This document shows, piece by piece, positions 1-5,388 of a stretch of 6,340 bases of DNA. Both the position numbers and the translations under genes were made by a program. Positions within the stretch are counted from its first letter, which is position 1; each line of letters starts with the position of its first letter. This DNA is from Chitinophagaceae bacterium (GTDB lineage Bacteria; Bacteroidota; Bacteroidia; Chitinophagales; Chitinophagaceae): positions 1 through 6,340 of the forward strand of contig DNMB01000078.1 in the NCBI GenBank assembly GCA_003489485.1, in the 5' to 3' direction. The notes below the pieces were generated by a model that was not told the origin of the DNA, did not search any database, and worked only from the letters and a program-made list of their open reading frames with translations.

Positions 1-1140
1 CGCAACATTGAACTGGTAAAAAGTCTTGGTCTTACTCACCAAGAGGTCAATCGCCTTAACCAAAATACGTTCAAGATACTAGGACTCGAGATCACCAAGG
101 TCAAGAAGATCCGGAGCATTAGCTTTTTGCAAGGAACATTTGTGAACACGCTTCGTCAGATCATTTTATTCTTGCTGATGTTTCTCATCTTTCGGGGAGA
201 GATGAACGCGGGCGAACTGGTGACCATGCAGATCTTCTCTTTTTTCGTGTTTGGCCCCTTACAAGAGATCGGCAATATCATTCTCACCTATCGCGAAGCA
301 CAGACTTCGCTAGAGAATTTTAATCAGCTAATGGAAAAGCCACCTGAATCGGTACCCGATCACCCATCGCATTTAGGTTCCATCGAAACCCTCGAATTTG
401 ACCAAGTGGGCTTTCAGCATCCAACATCCTCACAAAAAGCCGTCAATGGAATAAGCTTTCAGGTACGCACCGGCGAAACCATTGCCTTTGTCGGGCCCTC
501 CGGATCGGGAAAGACCACCATGATGAAATTGTTAGTGGGGCTGTACCGGCCCGACCAAGGACGCATTCTTTACAATGGGCTAGACGAGAACAGGATCAAC
601 TTCGATGACCTTCGCAACCAGATAGGATTCGTAACACAAGACACACAATTGTTTTCGGGCACCATCAGAGAAAATCTGCTCTTTGTTTGTCCTGAAGCCA
701 CTGCGAGCGAATTGCAAGCAGTACTTGAAAAGGCATCCTGCCATTCTCTGCTGCAACGAGCAGACAGCGGATTAGACACGGTAATTGGAGAAGGAGGCTT
801 AAAGCTGTCTGGTGGCGAAAAACAACGACTCTCCATTGCCAGGGCCCTATTGAGAAAACCGCGTCTGTTGCTATTTGACGAAGCTACCTCTGCCCTCGAC
901 TCGCTCACAGAAGAAGAGATCACCCATACCATGCGTGACGTTTCGCGCGAAAGAAAACAGATCACGATCCTTATCGCGCACCGTCTGTCGACCATCATGC
1001 ATGCCGACCGGATCTATGTACTCGAAAAAGGTGAGGTGACCGAGACCGGAAAACATGAAACGCTACTGGCCGAAAAAGGACTGTATTACGCCATGTGGCG
1101 TCAGCAGATAGGAGAAAGAAAAAATCCCCCATCCAATTAA
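1..1140 (+). CDS. ABC transporter, transmembrane plus ATPase, 3' part (peptide/bacteriocin exporter type)
   Basis: The frame is open from base 1, so the gene begins upstream; 379 residues are visible. It starts in a cytoplasmic loop of the exporter membrane domain (RNIELVKSLGL), followed by two hydrophobic segments at about residues 53-65 and 73-87, the last helices of the domain. The ATPase domain is complete: Walker A GPSGSGKT (bases 493-516), Q-loop Q after GFVT, signature LSGGEKQ (805-825), Walker B LLLFDE (865-882), D-loop SALD and switch His in IAHR (979-981). The fused membrane-ATPase order and the FGPLQEIGNIILTYREAQ stretch resemble peptidase-domain (C39) exporters of Bacteroidota that process and export double-glycine leader peptides. 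That N-terminal peptidase would lie outside the window, so substrate and peptidase are inference. It probably acts in the inner membrane. It is convergent with the beta-barrel gene, with 43 bases between stops. The ttg at 127 is an internal codon, not the start. Confidence 0.93.
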   Translation, partial: RNIELVKSLGLTHQEVNRLNQNTFKILGLEITKVKKIRSISFLQGTFVNTLRQIILFLLMFLIFRGEMNAGELVTMQIFSFFVFGPLQEIGNIILTYREAQTSLENFNQLMEKPPESVPDHPSHLGSIETLEFDQVGFQHPTSSQKAVNGISFQVRTGETIAFVGPSGSGKTTMMKLLVGLYRPDQGRILYNGLDENRINFDDLRNQIGFVTQDTQLFSGTIRENLLFVCPEATASELQAVLEKASCHSLLQRADSGLDTVIGEGGLKLSGGEKQRLSIARALLRKPRLLLFDEATSALDSLTEEEITHTMRDVSRERKQITILIAHRLSTIMHADRIYVLEKGEVTETGKHETLLAEKGLYYAMWRQQIGERKNPPSN

Positions 1141-1151
1141 AGAAGGGGGAT
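1119..1151 (-). terminator. Intrinsic terminator for the minus-strand envelope cluster
   Basis: A 7-bp perfect stem pairs atccccc (1124-1130) with gggggat (1145-1151) across a 14-base loop. Read on the minus strand the stem is followed by a run of T (six A on the plus strand, 1119-1124), the layout of a Rho-independent terminator. The plus-strand side has no T-tract after the stem, so it appears to serve the beta-barrel gene that stops at 1184 rather than the ABC gene. One arm and the T-tract lie inside the last codons of the ABC gene. The large loop is a weakness. Confidence 0.68.
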
Positions 1152-1183
1152 CGTAAAGCGATATCAAAAAATCGAACGACCGC

Positions 1184-1789
1184 TTATTTTTTAGCGCGCG
1201 TGGGCAACATGTAACCCAGGTTGAGCCCGATCACATTATTTTGCCATTCAAAATTGGGAGCGTTTTGCAAATTGGTCAATCCTTTTACATAACTGACGCT
1301 AAGCACTACCCCTTTCTTTGATTGATAACCGCCGGTAGCGGCTACACCAAAGTCAAAACCCTTGACCTGACCCGATTCAGATCCAATGGCGATCTCTTCT
1401 TTCTCGCCATCGTGGATGTGCTTGGCAGAGAGATTAAAGCCCAGGTTGGGACCGCCGCCAATAAACCATCCGCCTTTTGTGCGGTATAGTACCTGCACCG
1501 GCACATCAATGGCGGCAAATCGAAATTTATCATTGTGATCACCGTGGGCAACGGCTGTACCCTTTCCTAAAAACAGGATCTGGTACTGTAAAGAAAGTGC
1601 AGCATTTAATTTGGTATCCCAAACGCCACCAAATTGAAAGGAGGCCAAATTAGCACGATCCTTATCGATCGCAGCATCATTGGTGGTAACGGAGCCAAGC
1701 GCAACGCCTGTCTTCAGACCAAAACGGGTCTGGGCCGAGAGGCTTAATCCGGTTAAGAGGATGAATACAATCAGCAGGTTTCTTTTCAT
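1184..1789 (-). CDS. Small outer-membrane beta-barrel protein
   Basis: 201 residues. The N-terminus is a Sec signal peptide (MKRNLLIVFILLTGLSLSA, cleavage likely after A19). The rest alternates short amphipathic strands with glycine and aromatic residues (FGLKTGVALG, GGWFIGGGPNLGFNLSA, VVLSVSYVKGL, NVIGLNLGYML), the pattern of the PorT/OmpA-like barrel families common in Bacteroidota, whose length it matches. Two probable loops carry clustered ligand-type residues: AHGDHND at 81-87 and KHIHDGEKEE at 123-132. The start at 1787-1789 is chosen because it places the signal peptide at the N-terminus; no Shine-Dalgarno is visible, as is usual in this phylum. It lies 51 bases downstream of the lipoprotein gene on the same strand and has its own candidate promoter and operator, so it may be both the operon end and an independent unit. 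Specific function is unknown; metal binding is inference. Confidence 0.86.
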   Translation of the reverse strand: MKRNLLIVFILLTGLSLSAQTRFGLKTGVALGSVTTNDAAIDKDRANLASFQFGGVWDTKLNAALSLQYQILFLGKGTAVAHGDHNDKFRFAAIDVPVQVLYRTKGGWFIGGGPNLGFNLSAKHIHDGEKEEIAIGSESGQVKGFDFGVAATGGYQSKKGVVLSVSYVKGLTNLQNAPNFEWQNNVIGLNLGYMLPTRAKK

Positions 1790-1808
1790 AAAAATTGATT
1801 TTAAAGGG

Positions 1809-1836
1809 TAAATATAAAATGAAACTATGTTGCAAA
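1809..1836 (-). promoter_or_regulatory. Candidate Bacteroidota-type promoter of the beta-barrel gene
   Basis: On the minus strand TTTG (1833-1836) is followed after 16 bases by TATATTTA (1809-1816), which matches 7 of 8 positions of the -7 consensus TAnnTTTG. It ends 19 bases before the ATG at 1789. The spacer is slightly shorter than usual for this promoter class, and the region is AT-rich, so a chance match is possible. Confidence 0.4.
1819..1835 (-). promoter_or_regulatory. Imperfect operator-like inverted repeat TTGCAAC-N3-GTTTCAT
   Basis: Read on the minus strand, the arms TTGCAAC and GTTTCAT pair at 5 of 7 positions around a 3-base centre. The site aligns without gaps to the stronger repeat at 4733-4749, agreeing at about 12 of 17 positions with an identical left arm. 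It overlaps the candidate -33 element, where a repressor would block transcription. It is weak alone; its support comes from the second copy. Confidence 0.35.
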
Positions 1837-1840
1837 AAAA

Positions 1841-2389
1841 TTAATTCAGCCGGAGAGGCATCGGGAGCTGCAGATCGCTGTGCCCAAGGTCAGGGCTGTC
1901 ATTGGGCCCTTTGATACCGGTCTTGTGCATCAGCTTAATCAGCACGCTGCCCAGTGCAACAGGACCGCTTTGCCAGCTAGTGCTTACACCAATAGGAAAG
2001 CCGCTCAGATCGCGATCCGTTTTGGTAATGGTCAGCTGCACCCCGGAAGGAACATAAAAAACCTCATGCGAGCGACCTTGGGCAACGATAGAAGGAGTAA
2101 GATCTTTCTCTACGCCGTTCACAATATTGATAAATTGAATGTTGGCACTATAGGTCTGGCCAGCGACCAGTCGGATCGTATCGACACGAGAGGGAGGCTG
2201 TCCACCGTCCCCGTCGGGATCTTCTGCTATAAACACCAGGTTGGCACTGCCGGGTCTGCTAAAGGTCAGCACCATCTTGTTAATGGCTTCATGCTCATTT
2301 TCGTCATTGGCATCGGAGGGTTTCTTGCAAGCCGTGATGGTGATGGCAACTAGCAACACTGCCCCTGTAAGTTGTTTGAACAAGTTCAT
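1841..2389 (-). CDS. Receptor-associated small lipoprotein
   Basis: 182 residues from the chosen start. Residues 1-20 form a lipoprotein signal peptide ending in the lipobox ITAC, with C21 the likely lipidated residue, so the mature protein is probably anchored in the outer membrane. The rest is predicted beta-rich and includes DPDGDGG, a Ca-binding-like acidic turn, an ITKTDRDLSGFPIGV segment, and single histidines in NEHEAIN, GRSHEVF and LGHSDL. From memory, small lipoproteins of this form lie beside TonB receptors of this type in many Bacteroidota; some are annotated as type 1 periplasmic binding fold proteins, a label of little functional value. The ATG at 2387-2389 overlaps the receptor TGA as ATGA and follows GGAAG, favouring translational coupling. 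An ATG three codons upstream (2396-2398) is possible and would give 185 residues. It is far shorter than SusD and not a member of that family. A role handing substrate to the receptor is inference. Confidence 0.85.
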   Translation of the reverse strand: MNLFKQLTGAVLLVAITITACKKPSDANDENEHEAINKMVLTFSRPGSANLVFIAEDPDGDGGQPPSRVDTIRLVAGQTYSANIQFINIVNGVEKDLTPSIVAQGRSHEVFYVPSGVQLTITKTDRDLSGFPIGVSTSWQSGPVALGSVLIKLMHKTGIKGPNDSPDLGHSDLQLPMPLRLN

Positions 2390-4695
2390 AACTTCCATTT
2401 AAGTTGTACGACGAGGTTTCTACCTACTTCATCATTAAAGTAGCGAAAACGATTCATATAGTCTCTATACCGCGTATTCAATACATTATACACACCCAAC
2501 ACCACGCCAAGATCGCGCTTGCCCAATTGCAACTCAGTGCCCAGGGTCATGTTCAGTAACGTGTACGCAGAAGGGGCGGGTAAATAATCTACGAACCCGC
2601 CAGGCACCCTTGTTTGCCGAAGTACATGCAGCAGCGATGGACTAACATAGCCGTTGCGCAAACGACGGGTGGCGAACATATAGCTGAGTTGTGTTTCGAA
2701 ACGATGAGAGGGCATTTGTTGCAGCCAATCCTTTTTTGACAGATCGCGTGCCCAAAGTAACGTACCCTTTAGCCCACCCTTCCAAGAAGCACTCCATTGA
2801 TGTTCGATTCGAAAGTCGGTTCCATAGAGTAGCGCATCGACCTGAGCAAAACGAAATGTAGGATAAGCTCCTCGCAATGTAAGGGTCGGAGGCAAAGAAG
2901 GAACCAGGTTAATAAAATCAACTATATAATTACCATGTACGGTCACGTCGATCAGCCAACTGCTATCTTGCTGGTACTCCCACTGCAACAGTTGCTTGTA
3001 CGAACGCTCTGCCCGAAAACTAGCGTCTCCGATCTCAAAACTGGCTGTGCCATGATGAAGCCCGTTCACATAAAGCTCATTGACCTGCGGCGCGCGCCAG
3101 GCCAAGCTGGTATTCGATCGAAGCTGCATGTTTTCGCTAAGCTTGCGAGAGATACTGAGCGTAGAAGAAGGATTAAAGAAGTGACGCGCAGTGCTGCTGC
3201 TCATCCCGTTTCTGTTTCTGAACACTAACAAAGAGCGGTAATCGAAACGAAGGGCTCCTTCGATAGAATAAGCACCAAGTTGCCATCTTTCAAAAGCATA
3301 TGAACCAATGGTCAGGTTTCGAAAGTTGGGAATAAAAAACCGACTGCCCGACCATACGTTTTGCTGATAGAGCATCTGCAAGCCCACTCCACCGCTGCGC
3401 ACTGCGCTATGTGTAGTCTCGCGAGAAAGATCTGCACTACTGGTACCTATGCTCAGTGATAACTCTGGGCGATCGGTAATAAGGGCCCTATCGTATTCTT
3501 TGCGATCATTCTCTTGATGCGCAATGACCAATTGCCAGCGATGTCCGCCGCTGCCGGACCAAAACACTCTTAACTTGGCCAGATAATGTTGCACCTGCTG
3601 GTACGGCCGACCTATCCGATACGAGAAGCGATCGATATTCTGCAAGGGCTTTTCGCTGGCGATCGCATTTTGCAGATCGGTCAGGTTGCCAATATGCGAG
3701 CCCGAAAAGATACCAAGCGTTGTACTAAACCCACTTAAAAAAAGTTCGGCACGATAACCAGATTTTCGATAAGCCGCCATGGCCGCCACATTGAATTCGC
3801 TGAGCCCGGTGTTATTGAGCCAATAATCGGGTGTACGGGCGTTGCCTCCCCTCTTGAACGTAACATGCGTACGCCAGCTAAATGCCGGATCGGATTTTAG
3901 ATTTTGCTCCAGTTGCACATTGGCCACATATTGCCTGTTATTAGAAAAATAACCGGTATTCACTTCTGCATGAAACTGCTGGTCGAGAGGCAAGGGCCTC
4001 GGCTCGACCAACACGGCTCCACCGATGGCATCCGATCCATAGCGAATGGCACCGGCCCCCTTGACCACTACAAAACGATCGGCGACATAAGGATCGATCT
4101 CCGGAGCATGTTCGCTTCCCCACTGCTGCCCTTCCATGCGAACGCCGTTGTTGATTAAGATAATTCGTTGGCTATGCAATCCGTGAATGACCGGCTTAAA
4201 GATGGTGCTGCCCGTTTGCAGTACCGTAACACCTGTAATGCGCTTGAGGATCTCTCCCAATGCCTGTCCACGACTCTCGGCCAAATCTCTGCTACTGAGT
4301 GATTCTCTCACTTGCAGGTCCTGTGACTGCTGACCAGCCAATACCTGTACGGCAGCGAGTTGGTTGTAGTGATGTGGCAACATGAAATTTTTTACCAGAT
4401 TCGATTCAATCTTAACACGAAGGCTAAGGGTATCGCAATCGGCATGGGTTATCATAATGGTGTACGAACCCGGACAGAGATCATAAAAATGATAATGCCC
4501 CTCTGCATCGGTTTCCGTACTGCGCGCTAGCTCCTTTATAAAAAGAACGGCCTTGTCAAGCGGGGCCTTTTCATCGGCATCCGCCACACTACCTGAAAGG
4601 GTCAGCGTACAAGGGGGTTGTTGTGCAGCGGCCACGGCGACTCCCGAAGCAAGTAGCAGTGCCAGTATCATCCTCAAAAAAATAGATCCGTTCAT
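2386..4695 (-). CDS. TonB-dependent outer-membrane receptor, ZnuD-like plug
   Basis: 769 residues from the chosen start. A signal peptide covers about 1-24 (cleavage near AAA/QQ). Residues 30-106 form a carboxypeptidase-regulatory-like domain (LSGSVADADEKAPLDKAV, GSYTIMI). A TonB-box-like stretch near 113-120 precedes the plug at about 125-235, which contains ILKRITGVTVLQTG, KPVIHGLHSQRIILINNGVR, GSEHAPEIDP and GAIRYGSDAIGGAV. The barrel fills the remainder, with ELYVNGLHH at 540-548 and a family-typical C-terminus (YRDYMNRFRYFNDEVGRN, ending LKWKL). The protein imports a scarce substrate across the outer membrane using TonB/ExbBD energy. The plug and the ELY-HH segment resemble ZnuD-type receptors, so zinc or haem is plausible but unproven. 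A longer reading from 4782 adds 29 residues (MVWRCHPLF...) before the signal peptide and would run through the promoter and operator, so it is rejected. The lipoprotein gene overlaps its 3' end by ATGA. Confidence 0.93.
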   Translation of the reverse strand: MNGSIFLRMILALLLASGVAVAAAQQPPCTLTLSGSVADADEKAPLDKAVLFIKELARSTETDAEGHYHFYDLCPGSYTIMITHADCDTLSLRVKIESNLVKNFMLPHHYNQLAAVQVLAGQQSQDLQVRESLSSRDLAESRGQALGEILKRITGVTVLQTGSTIFKPVIHGLHSQRIILINNGVRMEGQQWGSEHAPEIDPYVADRFVVVKGAGAIRYGSDAIGGAVLVEPRPLPLDQQFHAEVNTGYFSNNRQYVANVQLEQNLKSDPAFSWRTHVTFKRGGNARTPDYWLNNTGLSEFNVAAMAAYRKSGYRAELFLSGFSTTLGIFSGSHIGNLTDLQNAIASEKPLQNIDRFSYRIGRPYQQVQHYLAKLRVFWSGSGGHRWQLVIAHQENDRKEYDRALITDRPELSLSIGTSSADLSRETTHSAVRSGGVGLQMLYQQNVWSGSRFFIPNFRNLTIGSYAFERWQLGAYSIEGALRFDYRSLLVFRNRNGMSSSTARHFFNPSSTLSISRKLSENMQLRSNTSLAWRAPQVNELYVNGLHHGTASFEIGDASFRAERSYKQLLQWEYQQDSSWLIDVTVHGNYIVDFINLVPSLPPTLTLRGAYPTFRFAQVDALLYGTDFRIEHQWSASWKGGLKGTLLWARDLSKKDWLQQMPSHRFETQLSYMFATRRLRNGYVSPSLLHVLRQTRVPGGFVDYLPAPSAYTLLNMTLGTELQLGKRDLGVVLGVYNVLNTRYRDYMNRFRYFNDEVGRNLVVQLKWKL

Positions 4696-4718
4696 GAGCG
4701 AGCAACTTGTAGCAGATC

Positions 4719-4750
4719 GTAAATTAAAAATTTTGCAACAATATTGCAAA
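4719..4750 (-). promoter_or_regulatory. Candidate promoter of the receptor operon
   Basis: On the minus strand TTTG (4747-4750) is followed after 20 bases by TAATTTAC (4719-4726), which matches 6 of 8 positions of TAnnTTTG. The spacing is normal for the Bacteroidota housekeeping sigma factor. The -7 element ends 23 bases before the ATG at 4695, which fits a short leader and supports the shorter receptor start. Confidence 0.5.
4732..4750. promoter_or_regulatory. Operator-like perfect inverted repeat TTTGCAA-N5-TTGCAAA
   Basis: The 7-base arms at 4732-4738 and 4744-4750 are exact reverse complements across 5 bases. The site covers the candidate -33 element and part of the spacer of the receptor promoter and lies in the 135-base divergent region shared with the cytochrome-like lipoprotein gene. 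Size, symmetry and position fit a dimeric repressor such as a Fur/Zur-family metal sensor; the identity of the regulator is inference. A related site lies at 1819-1835. Confidence 0.6.
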
Positions 4751-4830
4751 TATATGAAAAGGGGATGGCATCGCCACACCACCCGCCCGAAGCGCTACGT
4801 TTTTAGATTTTTTTTATATCTTGTAAGAGC

Positions 4831-5388
4831 ATGAAACGAATTTTCGTATTATCGATGCTGATCTCGATCCTGGTGGCAGGCTGTACAAAACAAGACAGCA
4901 CGGACCGCTGTGCCGGCACCAATTACGATATTCAATTCACCAAAAATCCGGCCATCGGCGGCGTAAACAACGGAAGCCTCTCCATCTTTTACCCCAGAGG
5001 AGACACCCTGCGCTACCAGCTTAATAATGGTGCCCCTCAGGCAAACCCGAATTTTTCAGGCCTGGCACCTGGCACGTATCTGATCTGGGTCATTAACCAA
5101 AAAGGATGCTCCGATACGATCAGTACCACCATTGAAGCGTACGGACCCAAGTATGCGGCCGTAAAACAATTGATAGCCGGTTACTGCGGACCTTGTCATC
5201 TGAACGGTGGGGCTAGCGGCGGAAAGAACCTCGACACCGACGCATCGATCGTATCGAGCTGGGACCGCATCAGATTGCGTTGCGTGAATGGCACACCCAC
5301 CTTTATGCCGCAGAACGGACAATTAACGACCGTCGACAAACAAAAGATAACGGATTGGGTCAATGCGGGTCACCGCATTAGCGATTAA
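4831..5388 (+). CDS. Lipoprotein with SprB-like repeat and cytochrome c-like heme domain
   Basis: 185 residues. The signal peptide ends in lipobox LVAGC with C18 the probable lipidated residue. Residues about 33-101 resemble one SprB-type immunoglobulin-like repeat: NNGSLSI, YQLNNG, FSGLAPGTYLIWV and NQKGCSDT. Residues about 107-185 form a compact cytochrome c-like domain with the heme-attachment motif CGPCH (C119, C122, H123) and a plausible distal ligand, M159 in FMPQNG, followed by LTTVDKQKITDWVNAG, the usual closing helix of such domains. It should face the periplasm or cell surface and carry one covalent heme for electron transfer; the partner is unknown. The start at 4831 gives a correct lipoprotein signal; no Shine-Dalgarno is seen, only a TATATCTTG stretch just upstream that is too close to the ATG for a confident promoter. 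Its TAA interlocks with the stop of the convergent DUF1501 gene. Confidence 0.85.
   Translation: MKRIFVLSMLISILVAGCTKQDSTDRCAGTNYDIQFTKNPAIGGVNNGSLSIFYPRGDTLRYQLNNGAPQANPNFSGLAPGTYLIWVINQKGCSDTISTTIEAYGPKYAAVKQLIAGYCGPCHLNGGASGGKNLDTDASIVSSWDRIRLRCVNGTPTFMPQNGQLTTVDKQKITDWVNAGHRISD

Noticed and set aside
1880..2353. Long plus-strand open frame opposite the lipoprotein gene
   Set aside because: It is antisense to a gene with a clear lipobox and family-like features, and its product has no signal, domain or plausible composition.
3659..3666. GCGATCGC octamer resembling the cyanobacterial HIP1 repeat
   Set aside because: Only one copy was found, inside the receptor coding sequence; the protein content is Bacteroidota, not cyanobacterial.
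1841..4695. SusC/SusD-type polysaccharide utilisation pair
   Set aside because: The receptor is about 769 residues rather than about 1000, and the lipoprotein is about 182 rather than about 500 and lacks SusD features. No glycan enzymes are nearby.
4696..4782. N-terminal extension of the receptor from an ATG at 4782
   Set aside because: It puts 29 residues, including a CC pair, before a good signal peptide, and its codons cover the inverted repeat and candidate promoter. The start at 4695 explains all of these.
4811..4823. Promoter -7 element TATATCTTG for the cytochrome-like lipoprotein gene
   Set aside because: It lies only 7 bases before the ATG and no TTG-type -33 element is found at a suitable distance.
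4553..4834. Plus-strand open frame spanning the receptor start and the divergent region
   Set aside because: It is antisense to the receptor signal peptide, crosses the promoter region and ends just inside the next gene; no recognisable protein features.
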